Notes: generated by a model not told the origin, from the letters alone. 64,000 bases of DNA from Bartonella koehlerae C-29 (GCF_000706625.1 NZ_KL407334.1:213771-277770), one strand, 5' to 3'. Shown: positions 37,285-47,996, counted from the stretch's first letter. Made by a program: numbers and translations.

Positions 37285-39711
37285 TTAATTAAAATCTAAC
37301 ACCCTTTCAAGATAGTTTTTTTCTACTTCTAGAATATGCTCTTTACTAAGACGTTTACGAATTTCTTCCAAAATCTGTCGTGCGCGGATTTGATCACTTT
37401 CTTGTGGTATAGTTCCCCCTTCTTGCCCTTGAGTATTTTTTAAAGAAAGTGGACGTCCTAAAGGATCTTGATGACCAGAAACAGCATTTTGATGATCTCC
37501 TGCTTCTTTAAGAACTTTACGCATTTTTTCTAAAACATTTTGTGCACCTTGCCTTAACGATTCTAGAGCAGCTGACTGGTTTTGCATAGAAATCTGATGA
37601 TCTCCGCGCTCAAGAGCAGCTTCTGCAGAATTCATTTTTTCTTCTGCTTTTTTCAATTCATCACTCTGTTCAAACCCCTGCTTTGATAATTCTTTTTCTA
37701 AAGCCGATAATTCTGATTGCAACTCAGCTTGACGTTTTTGTAAAGATTTTCTTCGCTTTTCCAGCATATTTTCTCCACGTCGTTGTTCCATTTCCAACTG
37801 ATGTGTTTCATTGAGAATTTCTTGTTGGCGTCGCATCATATCACCAAGCTGATCGATTTTTTCTTTCATTTGTGCGAATTGGTTTTTGCTGCTCTCCCCA
37901 CCTTGATTATCTTTTTGCACTTGCAAATGATCAAGAATTTGTTCAAGTTCAGATAACAACTGTTCAGCTGCTAAAGAAGAGCCAGTTTTAGCCATTTCTT
38001 CAATTATATTGAGCTTTTCTTTTAATATATCCTCTGCAAGAGGAGAACGACTAAGATTACTGTTTTTGCTATTATTTTGTATTTTTTCAGACAAAGTCTG
38101 AACGTAATCATCTATAGTTTGGCGTAAATCAGCCATTAGCCGTTCAATTTCCGCCGCTGAAGCACCGTAGCGAAGTGCATCACGCAAAGCGGCTTGTGCT
38201 TGTTTTAAATTTTTCTGAGCTGATTGGAGCTGATTGCCTTCAATACCCAAAGCGATTTGCCATAAATAATCGACCATATCGCGTAGATCATCCTCTGTCT
38301 CTGCCATAGAAAGCCTTGTCCATGCACTCTGTAGAGCAAGAAAATGTGTTGCATTTTGAAGCCCATCTTCTGGGCGCACAAGTAAAGCAGAGAGCATATC
38401 GAGTACACGCTCTTTTTTAGAAACATCAATGGCCAGCAAACGACGCAATTCACCTACTGCACGAGCAATAGGATTAGAAAAAACACGCTGGGGTAATGTC
38501 ATAACAAAAGTTTTGCTACGCCCTTTCTGCCCAGCACCATCTTCTGCCACCAAAGTAATTTTAACCTCCGAACCAGCCCATGGATGCGCTGATACATCTT
38601 GCACCATCCGCATTTTACCCTTCCCACCACGCGGAAGAAGAAGCATTATTTCAGGTGCCCTATAAAGGGAAGTGACGCTTTTGTGCTGATCAAGAAAAGA
38701 CTCTATTTCAACAAAAGCCTTTGTCACCCCATAATCATCCTCCAACTCATACTGAATCTCTAACGAACCAGCCAAAATTCGCCCTGGTTTTTCCAACCAA
38801 CGAACTGTTGGGTGCTGGTCCTTAATCATCTGCAAAGACCACTTGAATTGCTTATGACGTGATGATATGAGCAAATCTATTGAGCGTTCTAAGTGTGTTT
38901 CAAAATGAACAATTGGATCATTTAAAGACGTTTTTTCACTTTTCTTGGAAAACAAAACTTTATGAGCATCTTTTTCAGCGAGCGCTTTTACTGTAACACC
39001 AGCACCATTAACAACACGTACAACCACGTTGCTTCCCTCAGGAACAGCAAAGTGTGTTGTCTCACCTCGTGTTAAATAAATGGGTGCCATATCGGTATAA
39101 GTAGGTGGTGTTACCCAAGCATCAATGCGCATGGATGCTTCATCAACGAGAGGACGTAAATCAAACGCATCTGCCAAGCGCCCCCCTAACGAACCAAAAG
39201 AAAAACTAAAAGCACAGACACAAAGAAGAATACATATAGTCCTAAGAGCCAACGGATCGCAAGCCGCACTATTAGGATACGCAGTCCCAGTTTTTAGATG
39301 ATACAATTGTTTGGCCATACGACGTTGATGTTCGCGCCAAATAACTTCATGAAAATCTTCATCATCTTCAGGACATAAATGATCTTCTTGAACGCTTAAA
39401 GGTTGATTTTTGAGACCATTTGCTTGTTCAAGGCGTTGATTAATTTCCTTAAAAGTAGGCAACCGAAAACTGACAAGAAAAAACAAGCTTCCCACGGCAG
39501 AAAAAAAGATAAGGCCAAGTAAAAGTAAATGTGGCCAATACCCCAGAATGCCAAAAACACCCAACCAACTAAACGAACAAAAGAGACTGAGAACTAGAAA
39601 AAACGGCAACAATCGTACCCATATCCGCTCAAAAAATAGGATACACCACATCAAAATGCGCACATACAAAAGCTTTATTGCTAAAAAACTTTTGATGTTT
39701 TCATTTTTCAT
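37285..39711 (-). CDS. TIGR02302/DUF4175 family membrane protein
   Basis: This is a large membrane-anchored protein of about 808 residues. It has two adjacent N-terminal hydrophobic segments (about 30-80), a third around 165-185, a periplasmic beta-rich region (about 200-420, with IDAWVTPPTYT and LEDDYGVTKAFVE), and a long Gln/Glu-rich coiled-coil C-terminal half (about 520-790). Function is unknown; rhizobial orthologues lie, as here, next to lysA. I use the ATG at 39711; a TTG two codons upstream is better spaced from AGGGGA, and an ATG at 39750 is also in frame. Confidence 0.85.
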   Translation of the reverse strand: MKNENIKSFLAIKLLYVRILMWCILFFERIWVRLLPFFLVLSLFCSFSWLGVFGILGYWPHLLLLGLIFFSAVGSLFFLVSFRLPTFKEINQRLEQANGLKNQPLSVQEDHLCPEDDEDFHEVIWREHQRRMAKQLYHLKTGTAYPNSAACDPLALRTICILLCVCAFSFSFGSLGGRLADAFDLRPLVDEASMRIDAWVTPPTYTDMAPIYLTRGETTHFAVPEGSNVVVRVVNGAGVTVKALAEKDAHKVLFSKKSEKTSLNDPIVHFETHLERSIDLLISSRHKQFKWSLQMIKDQHPTVRWLEKPGRILAGSLEIQYELEDDYGVTKAFVEIESFLDQHKSVTSLYRAPEIMLLLPRGGKGKMRMVQDVSAHPWAGSEVKITLVAEDGAGQKGRSKTFVMTLPQRVFSNPIARAVGELRRLLAIDVSKKERVLDMLSALLVRPEDGLQNATHFLALQSAWTRLSMAETEDDLRDMVDYLWQIALGIEGNQLQSAQKNLKQAQAALRDALRYGASAAEIERLMADLRQTIDDYVQTLSEKIQNNSKNSNLSRSPLAEDILKEKLNIIEEMAKTGSSLAAEQLLSELEQILDHLQVQKDNQGGESSKNQFAQMKEKIDQLGDMMRRQQEILNETHQLEMEQRRGENMLEKRRKSLQKRQAELQSELSALEKELSKQGFEQSDELKKAEEKMNSAEAALERGDHQISMQNQSAALESLRQGAQNVLEKMRKVLKEAGDHQNAVSGHQDPLGRPLSLKNTQGQEGGTIPQESDQIRARQILEEIRKRLSKEHILEVEKNYLERVLDFN

Positions 39712-39853
39712 AGACAAATATTTGTCCCCTTTTAGAGTGATGAATTGCAATCGTAAAATTCATACAAGACAATTTCCAGAAAATAAATTGTTTCATCAAA
39801 GTTTAGTAAAAATAAGACCAAAAACATTTAACAATGTTCAATCTCATATGGAC

Positions 39854-41119
39854 TCAAATCCAATCTGGAACATAATCACAGCCTATCAATTGTGCATAAT
39901 CAAAACGTGGACGAATAACCGCATAACGCGTATCCTGAACGAGAACTTCTGGCACCAAAAGTCGGCTATTATAAGTGCTTGCCATCACAGCGCCGTAAGC
40001 ACCAGCTCCCGTAATCGCTAAAAGATCGCCTGCTGCCAAGGTCGGCACACGGCGATCTAATGCTAAATAATCACCTGTTTCACAAACTGCACCAACAATA
40101 TCTGCTCTCATCAGTAATGTATTTTTTGATGCTTGTTCCACAAGTACCACATTTTGCCAAGCATCATAGAGTGTTGGACGCATAAAGTCATTCATTGCCG
40201 CATCCACAATAACAAAATTTCGTCCTTTTCCTCTTTTTAAATAGAGAACAGATGTCACCAACACACCAGCTTCACCAACAATACTGCGCCCAGGCTCCAC
40301 GATAATATTAATCCCTAAAGGCGCAATATATTTCCTTACAAGTGCTGCATAATCAGAAAGAGATGGTACTGAATGATGTTCATTCCCATAGGCAATACCA
40401 AGACCGCCTCCAATATCTATATGAGTAAGTGCATAACCATGATTCCTTAACTGACGCACAAAATCTGCAACAATAAGAAATGCGTCTTCAAACGGTTTTA
40501 AATCACAGATCTGACTGCCAATATGCATATCCACACCACACACCTGAATGCCTGGTAATTGAGCTGCTTTTTTATATACATCCCACGCCAACGACATTGG
40601 AATACCAAATTTATTTTCAGATTTCCCCGTTGTAATTTTTTTATGGGTCTTTGCATCTACATCTGGATTAATACGCAATGAAACGCGTGCTATTTTTGAA
40701 AACTCAACAGCACGTACAGAAAGTTGTACAAGTTCAGGCTCTGATTCAACGTTAAAACAATAAATATCGTGTGCAAGAGCAAAGTCTATCTCTTTTACTG
40801 TTTTACCAACGCCAGAATAAACAATACGATGAGCAGGAATACCAGCAGCAAGAGCGCGTCGCAATTCACCTTCTGAAACCACATCAGCTCCCGCTCCGTT
40901 TGCCGCTAAAAGCCGTAATACTGCCTGATTAGAATTAGCCTTAACTGCATAAGCAATCCAGCTAGACATATCCAGAAAAGCGTTTTGATAGTCTTTAAAA
41001 TTTGTAACCACTGCACTAGCTGAATAACAATAAAAAGGCGTTCCCACATCCTGCGCTAATGCAGAAAGAGAAAGACCTTCAGCGTGAAGAATACCCTGAT
41101 AATAAGAAAAAAAACGCAT
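39854..41119 (-). CDS. lysA: Diaminopimelate decarboxylase
   Basis: LysA removes carbon dioxide from meso-diaminopimelate to give lysine, using pyridoxal phosphate. The 421-residue protein has the N-terminal barrel with the cofactor lysine in IAYAVKANSN (about residue 63), the HIGSQI segment, GGGLGIAY, and EPGRSIVG. The C-terminal beta domain has VGAVCETGDYLA, which carries the active-site Cys. The start is the ATG at 41119. It is 8 bp downstream of the small lipoprotein gene and 142 bp upstream of the TIGR02302 gene, the usual rhizobial order. Confidence 0.96.
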   Translation of the reverse strand: MRFFSYYQGILHAEGLSLSALAQDVGTPFYCYSASAVVTNFKDYQNAFLDMSSWIAYAVKANSNQAVLRLLAANGAGADVVSEGELRRALAAGIPAHRIVYSGVGKTVKEIDFALAHDIYCFNVESEPELVQLSVRAVEFSKIARVSLRINPDVDAKTHKKITTGKSENKFGIPMSLAWDVYKKAAQLPGIQVCGVDMHIGSQICDLKPFEDAFLIVADFVRQLRNHGYALTHIDIGGGLGIAYGNEHHSVPSLSDYAALVRKYIAPLGINIIVEPGRSIVGEAGVLVTSVLYLKRGKGRNFVIVDAAMNDFMRPTLYDAWQNVVLVEQASKNTLLMRADIVGAVCETGDYLALDRRVPTLAAGDLLAITGAGAYGAVMASTYNSRLLVPEVLVQDTRYAVIRPRFDYAQLIGCDYVPDWI

Positions 41120-41127
41120 AAAAACCT

Positions 41128-41307
41128 CTATTGTATCAATCGGTCGAGAATAAAAGGTTTATCTAATTTGTTTTTAGAAGAAAATGGCTCCTGCGTTGTT
41201 TTCTCTACCCTTGAAGAAGGCAATTCTAGAGCACCTTTCCGTCCGCATCCAACGACAAAAGCACTCCCCAAAAGGATAATCATCAAACTCTTTACAATGA
41301 TCTTCAT
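41128..41307 (-). CDS. lptM: LptM-like small lipoprotein
   Basis: This 59-residue lipoprotein precursor has a basic start (MKIIVKSL), a hydrophobic stretch and a lipobox ending FVVGC, then GRKGALELP, the conserved LptM (YifL) motif. LptM helps mature the LptD translocon that exports lipopolysaccharide. I start at the ATG at 41307, preceded by AGGAAAGAGGG; the in-frame upstream part is hydrophilic and would spoil the signal. Just upstream of lysA (8 bp), as in relatives. There, argH precedes it; here it does not. Confidence 0.85.
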   Translation of the reverse strand: MKIIVKSLMIILLGSAFVVGCGRKGALELPSSRVEKTTQEPFSSKNKLDKPFILDRLIQ

Positions 41308-41776
41308 ATGCCCTCTTTCCTCATATCGGTTTCTTTCTTTATTTTTGGTTAAAAATAAAATCATTCAAGTGATGACAAAACGTTTCTCTAACCAAGCAAT
41401 TTGACGAAAGTCTTTTGAATACACTATAGGCAAACACTCTGCTAAAAAATCAATCAATTTGTTCAACAAGCTCCAAATTCATAAAAATATTTTCTGGCTT
41501 TTATGAAAAAATAAATGAACTCGTTTTTATCTTTTGATAGACAATTTTTAAATCATAAGATTTTTTTACAATAAAATTGCGAAATGTTTTTTATTTGCGC
41601 TAACATCACCGCATAAGAAAATGAACTTTCAATATCTTATCAATAAAGTCTCTAATCAAAATCAACTGAAGCATTCATCTTTTATAATTACATTGCCTCC
41701 AGCACTCATCACCTCATATTTGATTTTTCAATCTCTCATCCATTATACTTTAAAACTCTCCATAAAAAGGACAAAA
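41308..41776. other. Gap between lptM and tlpA where argH would be expected
   Basis: A 469-bp AT-rich divergent region. In other Rhizobiales argH lies between the lptM-like gene and the divergent tlpA. I see no remnant of argininosuccinate lyase here. It should contain the promoters of both flanking operons. Confidence 0.5.
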
Positions 41777-42484
41777 ATGATGATTCCTCAAAATATCACC
41801 AGCCTTAAAAAGAAGAAGACCAAAATGCGCATCTTCATCGCATGCTTTTCTGTTGCGGTAATCTTAATTGGTATAGGCTTACACGCAACAAAAGAACCTC
41901 ATGACAAGAAAGCGTCTTTTTTTACCAACTTAATTCCAAGAGAAAGAGAAAATGTCGGAAAAATACAAGAAGAAAAAATGGTAGCGATAAGAAAAGCAGC
42001 GAAAGGCTTTTTTACCCACCTGCGTTTTGCTGATACGCCCTATGACATGAACCAACTTTCTTTCAAGAATCTACAAGGAAAATATCATAAACTCGGCGAA
42101 TTTACTGGAAAACCGATGCTCATCAATCTATGGGCTATTTGGTGCCTTCCCTGCCGCACAGAAATGCCAGAACTAGCGCAACTAAAACGTGAATTGGGTG
42201 GAGAAAATTTCGATGTCATAGCTATTAATATTGATCAAGCTGCTTCTCCTGAAAAAATTCAGCAATTTTTACAGAATATTGGTGCTGATAACTTGCTTTA
42301 CTATCGCGATGAAACAATGTCTATTTTCAACAACTTAAGAAAACAAGGGCTAGCTTTAGGTTTGCCCATAACATTTCTGATCGATAAAAAGGGTCATCTC
42401 ATTGCTTCATTTAATGGTGCAGCCCCGTGGGCCAATGACGATGCCAAAGCACTTATAAAAGCTTTCATAAGAGAAACACAATAA
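41777..42484 (+). CDS. tlpA: TlpA-like membrane-anchored thioredoxin
   Basis: This 235-residue protein has one N-terminal membrane anchor (about 19-37, IFIACFSVAVILIGIGL) and a periplasmic thioredoxin domain with active site WCLPC (in LWAIWCLPCRTEMPEL). TlpA-type proteins reduce thiols in the periplasm, for example during cytochrome oxidase copper-site assembly, which would fit the SURF1 gene in this window. I choose the ATG at 41777, with AAAAAGG just upstream; the longer frame from 41621 would add 52 residues without family character. The cis-proline segment is LGLPITFLIDKKG. Confidence 0.9.
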   Translation: MMIPQNITSLKKKKTKMRIFIACFSVAVILIGIGLHATKEPHDKKASFFTNLIPRERENVGKIQEEKMVAIRKAAKGFFTHLRFADTPYDMNQLSFKNLQGKYHKLGEFTGKPMLINLWAIWCLPCRTEMPELAQLKRELGGENFDVIAINIDQAASPEKIQQFLQNIGADNLLYYRDETMSIFNNLRKQGLALGLPITFLIDKKGHLIASFNGAAPWANDDAKALIKAFIRETQ

Positions 42485-42486
42485 TC

Positions 42487-42981
42487 TTAATAACCGCATC
42501 TTTTTAACCGTTGTATAGCTAAATTTAATGCCGATAAAAAAGCAGAACGATCTTTGCGACAAAAAGGACTGGGGCCACCCGTCATTTTACCCTGTCCTCG
42601 CAAATCTTCCATAAGATTGCGCATCGCCAAAGCGTGACCGATAGAGCTTGCATCAAAAATACGCCCGGTTGGCGAAAGACAGACACCACCCGCGCGCACA
42701 ACCCGTGCAGCTAAAGGGATATCACTAGTAATAACAATACTAGTCTCCTGCACATGTTCTACAATCCAATCATCAGCAGAATCGGATTTGCCAGAAACGA
42801 CCACCCTTTCAAGAAGCGCTTCATCTGGAAGGGGGAAAAAACGATTCGCTACAACAAATGTTTTAAGCTGATAACGATTCATAACATGATAAATTTCAGT
42901 TTTTACAGGACAAGCATCAGCATCAACTAACAAAGTAATTGCTGATCTTCTTTGCGTTTTTGTCTCTTGGCTTTCATACAA
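42487..42981 (-). CDS. YaiI/YqxD family protein (DUF188)
   Basis: This 164-residue protein has the DUF188 features: LLVDADACPVK near the start with conserved acidic residues, VVSGKSDSADDWIVEHV, TSDIPLAARVVRAG, and RGQGKMTGGPSPFCRKDRS-type sequence near the end. The fold is PIN-like and nuclease activity has been suggested, but the role is not known. It lies 12 bp downstream of the YihY/BrkB gene on the same strand and is convergent with tlpA. Confidence 0.92.
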   Translation of the reverse strand: MYESQETKTQRRSAITLLVDADACPVKTEIYHVMNRYQLKTFVVANRFFPLPDEALLERVVVSGKSDSADDWIVEHVQETSIVITSDIPLAARVVRAGGVCLSPTGRIFDASSIGHALAMRNLMEDLRGQGKMTGGPSPFCRKDRSAFLSALNLAIQRLKRCGY

Positions 42982-42993
42982 AAATAAGTTCTT

Positions 42994-43848
42994 TCATTCA
43001 TCTAAATGATGCAAATGATTGCGATAAAACATTATCGCTGCATTTATTTCACCTCCAAGAATAAAAATAGCGCTTAAAATGTAAAGAAAAATAATGGCAA
43101 CCATAATAGATGCTAATCCCGCATAGGTAGAAATATAATCAAACATTGTCAAATACTGCGCAAAAGCAAGAGAAGCCATAAACCACACAGACATTGTTAC
43201 CACGATTCCAGGTAAAACATCTATAAATTTGCGTCGCTCTGCCGGAAGCCATTTATGAACAATCAAAAGGCTTACAAATAAAACAACTGCTGCGATTATG
43301 TAACGCCAGAGACGAATAACACCAATATATTTAGTAATGAAAAAAGAATAATCTTGCATAATTTTGATGAGTAAAGGCGCTAAAATCAACAAAAAGCTGA
43401 TCACAACAAGACCAAAAGCCCCAAGAATTACAAAAAACAAACTTTGAAAACGACAAAACAACAAACTACGCCGATCAACAACACGGTAAGCTTTATTTAA
43501 AGCCGTGCGCAAAGCCTCCACCCCATTAGAAGAAAAATAAGCTGCTCCAATGACAGAAATCGTCAACACACCTCTTCGTTGAATAGTTAAAACATTAACA
43601 ATTTCCTGAGATAAAGGTTCTGCAATGACATTTGGTAATAATTGCAAAAGCGCTTTAATTTTTTGCGGCGTATATGTAAAAGCACCAATAAAACTAGCAA
43701 GAGATGCACCAAAAATAAAAAAAGGGAACAACGCTAAAAGCACTGACAAAGCGACATGGCTTGCAAAAGCACTTCCATTATCACGGTAATAATGACTTAC
43801 TGCATCCACAAGAATACGGTAGCTATACCAAAAGATACGTCTTAACAA
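42994..43848 (-). CDS. YihY/BrkB family inner membrane protein
   Basis: This 284-residue protein has about six membrane segments and the family's conserved features: an N-terminal region AFASHVALSVLLALFPFF, a following LLQLLP, and the C-terminal GLASIMVAIIFLYILSAIFI then GGEINAAI. The family was once called ribonuclease BN, which is an error; actual function is unknown, and a role in membrane homeostasis is suspected. Upstream of yaiI by 12 bp, probably one transcript. Confidence 0.9.
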   Translation of the reverse strand: MLRRIFWYSYRILVDAVSHYYRDNGSAFASHVALSVLLALFPFFIFGASLASFIGAFTYTPQKIKALLQLLPNVIAEPLSQEIVNVLTIQRRGVLTISVIGAAYFSSNGVEALRTALNKAYRVVDRRSLLFCRFQSLFFVILGAFGLVVISFLLILAPLLIKIMQDYSFFITKYIGVIRLWRYIIAAVVLFVSLLIVHKWLPAERRKFIDVLPGIVVTMSVWFMASLAFAQYLTMFDYISTYAGLASIMVAIIFLYILSAIFILGGEINAAIMFYRNHLHHLDE

Positions 43849-45441
43849 ATCTTAATACTTTCTGAAAAAACCCTTCTTTAGCCTATCTAAGCTTTATAAA
43901 AATCATCAATGATCTAAAAAATAAACTTTTCTCAGTATAAAGGGCAGTAATCCATACGGTCAAGCTTTAACTTTATATCAAAATAAGAGAGAATGAAGAA
44001 AAAAATTTCGTTCATCAAAAACCAAAGACAACAAGATTAGGATACTTACACTGGTACACTATCGATATCTTTGATAAAATAGAGGCACGCATCCATAAAC
44101 CAGACCAAACGACCTATGATCCCTTATTGCAAACTTGGAGACACATCACATGATGTTCTTTTACAATAAGTCATATTAATAAATATAAAAAAATCAATAT
44201 ATTATATTATTTTATTTTGTTTGAATCCTCTTGAGAATCCACACTTTAAATGCGTGTTTTAATTCATTATTTTATAAAATGATGCCACGTATGAACAGAG
44301 CATAAAAAGCAAATCATGATGCAAATATTTGACGTATATAAGTATTCAAATGAAATACAAAGTAGCTATTATCATAACAGTTCATAATACGTTTTTATTA
44401 TAAATTCGATAGTCACAATCTTTTGAAATTATCGATAACATAAATTGCATGTGTTCAAAAAGCACATATTAATGAATGAGATTGTTAATTTACATTCAAT
44501 GATAAATTTAAAGAATGATATAGATTTCGCTAAAAAATAGCAAAATCTATACCTTTTATAGAAACCTTAGATCACCCTCTTAAGGAAGGAATTGTTTGAA
44601 ACTGTCAATCTTGTAAATTGTATGTGTTTAAAGAAAAATAAGGCAATATTTTTCTCATATAAACAAAATTGCATTATCACTTATTTTTGAAAACTAAGAT
44701 TTTATAACCACAGTATTTTTTACCGGTGTAGGAAATAAAAACGGATAATAAAAATTATAATATTATGTCTTATAAAATCGAAAACTTTTTAATGGCATCA
44801 AAAGTAATTTCTTTCTAACGCGCAGAAATTATATATTCTCTCACACTGCAACCTATCACGTTCTTTTAATAGGCATAGACCATGGGTAATATCACACCCT
44901 CTGTTCAGCAAACTCTCATACTTTCTTAAGGATATACCTTTACAGGTCCCTAACCCCACTTCACTACCACCCATGAATCGTACAACGCAATACCCTCTGA
45001 GCTCCTCCATCCTCATGCTTATAAAGCCAAAGATCAGCGCCATTATTATAGCGCTTAACGTTTTACTACTTTTGCACTCAAACAGTTTATCGCCCGACGA
45101 TTCATCACCAGCATACCAATCTCCCTTAGAATATGTGCTGAACGTGAACAAAACAGGAATATATTGCAATATCCACAGCCTTTGTTTCAACAAGAAAATC
45201 ATTTATTTATCATTATAAATCAATGAGTTGACTCTAGGACATCCTATATCCTAGAGCGCCAAATATGACCATTGATAATGACACAGGTGAAACCTCGTGA
45301 TCATAACCATTTGTATCCGAGCCCTTGCCCACATCTAAGCAATTTTTCATCTTCTTTATCGCAGTCGATAACTGAAAATGAAAAAATTTCTTATAGATTT
45401 CTAGAAAAAACAAACAAAGTTTAATAAAAAGTCCCTTGTTT
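43849..45441. other. 1.6-kb stretch without a recognised gene
   Basis: The region is very AT-rich. At 44519-44551 there is a long inverted repeat (TATAGATTTCGCTA / TAGCAAAATCTATA, one mismatch) around AAAAA, resembling an old terminator. Overlapping frames on both strands at 44798-45218 include a plus-strand hydrophobic run LMLIKPKISAIIIALNVLLL, but I recognise no family. At about 45200-45235 a short inverted match to the left end of the integrase leaders occurs. Confidence 0.45.
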
Positions 45442-46374
45442 TTACGTGCTTTTTTTAGAAACGCTTTGACGTCCAAAATCAGAAGCATCAATTTCTTGCC
45501 CTGCATCAATAATATTACGGCGCACAGCACGCGTACGCGTAAAAAAATCAAATAGCGTCTCACCATCTCCCAAACGAATTGCCCGTTCTAAAGAAGAAAG
45601 TCCTTTACTGAAACGGCTCAACATTTCTAAAATAGCATCCTTATTATGCAAACAAATATCGCGCCACATAACGGGATCAGAAGATGCCAAACGGGTAAAA
45701 TCACGAAAACCTGAAGCAGAATAAGAAATAACTTCTGAATTCGTCACCTTTTCTAAATCACTAGCTGTTCCAACAGTATTATAAGCAATCAAATGCGGCA
45801 AATGCGAAACAATAGCCAAAACAAGGTCATGATGTTTAGCGTCCATCTTCTCAACACGCGCACCACAAGCTTCCCAAAATGCTGTCAATTGTGCTACAGC
45901 CCCAGCATCACTTTCAGCTAAAGGCGTTAAAATACACCAACGATTCATAAACAAATCAGCAAAACCAGCATCCGGTCCCGAATATTCTGTTCCAGCAATC
46001 GGATGACCAGGAATAAAATGAACTGTTTTGGGCAATAAAGGTATCATTTCTGCAATAACCAACGCTTTTGTAGAACCAACATCACTCACAATCGCTCCAG
46101 GTTTTAAATGATCATGAAGTGATTTTGCTACTTGCGCACTAGCTCCTACGGGAACAGAAAGGATAACCAAATCAGCCCCTTCAACAGCTTTTGCATTATC
46201 TGTGGTATAAAAATCCCCAAGTTGCAGCTCGCACGCTCTTTTCAATGTTTCTTGACGACGCGTTGCAATAGAAACATGAGTTGCAAGATTCTTCTTTTTA
46301 ATGACTCTTGCTAAAGAAGACCCAATCAGACCGATTCCTATGAGTGCTATTTTTTCAAACTGAATATCAAGCAT
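45442..46374 (-). CDS. tyrA: Prephenate/arogenate dehydrogenase family protein
   Basis: This 310-residue enzyme oxidatively decarboxylates prephenate (or arogenate) on the way to tyrosine, following the chorismate mutase encoded at 17.8 kb. It has an N-terminal Rossmann domain with GIGLIGSSLAR (about 13-23), VSDVGSTK and GHPIAGTEYSGP, and a helical C-terminal domain with LPHLIAYNTVG and SASGFRDFTRLASS. In many Rhizobiales hisC is adjacent; here the upstream gap is 574 bp without a gene. Which of prephenate or arogenate is used cannot be decided by eye. Confidence 0.93.
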   Translation of the reverse strand: MLDIQFEKIALIGIGLIGSSLARVIKKKNLATHVSIATRRQETLKRACELQLGDFYTTDNAKAVEGADLVILSVPVGASAQVAKSLHDHLKPGAIVSDVGSTKALVIAEMIPLLPKTVHFIPGHPIAGTEYSGPDAGFADLFMNRWCILTPLAESDAGAVAQLTAFWEACGARVEKMDAKHHDLVLAIVSHLPHLIAYNTVGTASDLEKVTNSEVISYSASGFRDFTRLASSDPVMWRDICLHNKDAILEMLSRFSKGLSSLERAIRLGDGETLFDFFTRTRAVRRNIIDAGQEIDASDFGRQSVSKKST

Positions 46375-46948
46375 TTTTTACCTTCAAGAACTCTTTGAAA
46401 ATAACAACAAAACCAAAATTGGTCTCTTGTTTATTCAAGAGTTATGTATCAAACATTTTAAAAACCGCAATCGACAAAAGAAAAAAGAAGAATAAAGTCA
46501 CGCACCTCCAAATTATCATCTGCGCAAACTACTAAGAGATTCCTTTTATCTGAAACATGCACCACCAAATGATTGATAAAACGTAACATCAAGCTCTAAA
46601 ACTTTTTAATTCATTGTTTACAAGCATGCATAACTGTTAAAATACAAATACTTTTCATTAATTTTCAATCAATAATAACAACCACTTTGCAAACAGTATC
46701 ACCCGTTTTATTCCAAAAAATTCTTTAGAATGTAAGAAAATACCAAGTCTTCTTAGCAGAACCGTGGGATTAGATAGCCTAAAAATCCTAAGGCAATGAT
46801 AATCAACACAACTTTTTTACATATTGGAAATTTCTTTAAGATATTTGTGCAAAAAGATACCGTAAGTCTAAAAACATTTTTTCCTCACCACGATGCCATA
46901 AATCAAACAAATATGAAGCAAATGCACTTTTACAACCAATTCAATATT
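46375..46948. other. Non-coding gap between tyrA and holA
   Basis: 574 bp, AT-rich, only short frames without ribosome-binding sites; nothing recognisable. Confidence 0.5.
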
Positions 46949-47992
46949 TTAAGCAGCAATTTGACGCCGCACAATAATTGCTAGTCCCAACAAAGCTTGA
47001 CGAATAATAGCCTCACTCAAAAGCGGATTTTTACGACTTTCTAAAACAGCATGTTGGATTCGTTCCATGGCGTAAGAAATTTGTTCTCTCCTCCAATAAC
47101 TCAAAGCACGTTCAATGATTTGTTTCCGCTTAAAAAAAATTGGCGGTTGCATTTGAGAAATTGCTGTAAACGTACTTTTACCCTCAATATCTATTTGGTA
47201 ACGCAAAAGCTGTAATTGTTGAAAATGCCTTTGCGCAGTACTCAAAATAAAAAAAAGTGTGCTTTGCAGTGCTGCATGTCGACTAAAATGCGCTTCAAAA
47301 CCTGCCACATCTCCCAGTAAAACAGCATCGATCACGTCATCTTGAGAAAGAGTACTAACATCACTAACCACCGCTTTCACATCCTCAAGAGCAATATGTT
47401 TTTTCTCTAGGGTATAAAGACAGAGCTTTTCCAATTCACCACGTGAAACAAGATGATCTCCTCCCAAATGATGAAGCAACCATTTACGTGCATCCAAAGA
47501 AAGGTTCATCTTAAAATGACCCAAAACTTCATCAATTAATGTATCGAGAGCACGAATATCATCCGCAAAACAAGGCAAAGCCATAGCTATCGATGCGGTC
47601 TCAATAATATTCCGCAGCCCTGTTCCTTTTTTGAGATCCCCTGCCTCAATAAGAATAAAACTTTTCTCTGGTGGTTCTTTAATTAAAATCTTAAGGGCAG
47701 CAAGGAAATTTTTTTGATTAGCGCCATTAGACACCCATACCAAACGATCACCACCCAAAAGCGATAAAGTACGTGCCTCATCTACCAATCGAGCAGGGTC
47801 TTTATCAATTTCAGCAGCATCCAAACGAACGCTGGAAAAAGGATCTTCTACAGCTATCTGCGTAAGCTTAATAAAATGTTGCACACGCTCGCAAACAAGA
47901 CCACGATCTGGTCCGTAAATGAGAACAATAGGAAAAGAACGCGAAAAGCGCTTTAGAAAATGATCAACTTCATGCGCTTTTTTTTGAGCCAA
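46949..47992 (-). CDS. holA: DNA polymerase III subunit delta
   Basis: HolA is the wrench subunit of the clamp loader that opens the beta sliding clamp. The 347-residue protein shows the usual layout: an N-terminal Rossmann-like domain (VLIYGPDRGLVCERVQ), the LSLLGGDRLVWVSN segment, a middle lid, and the C-terminal helical collar (FFILSTAQRHFQQLQLLRYQ and AERIQHAVLES-like). Divergent overall, as HolA always is. It starts 4 bp downstream of the ABC ATPase gene, so it may be co-transcribed with the ABC operon. Confidence 0.9.
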   Translation of the reverse strand: MAQKKAHEVDHFLKRFSRSFPIVLIYGPDRGLVCERVQHFIKLTQIAVEDPFSSVRLDAAEIDKDPARLVDEARTLSLLGGDRLVWVSNGANQKNFLAALKILIKEPPEKSFILIEAGDLKKGTGLRNIIETASIAMALPCFADDIRALDTLIDEVLGHFKMNLSLDARKWLLHHLGGDHLVSRGELEKLCLYTLEKKHIALEDVKAVVSDVSTLSQDDVIDAVLLGDVAGFEAHFSRHAALQSTLFFILSTAQRHFQQLQLLRYQIDIEGKSTFTAISQMQPPIFFKRKQIIERALSYWRREQISYAMERIQHAVLESRKNPLLSEAIIRQALLGLAIIVRRQIAA

Positions 47993-47996
47993 AATA

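Noticed and set aside
44798-45218. Overlapping frames of 134 and 81 codons on opposite strands
   Set aside because: Neither has a clear ribosome-binding site or recognisable family; coding cannot be supported, so the region is described only as a gap.
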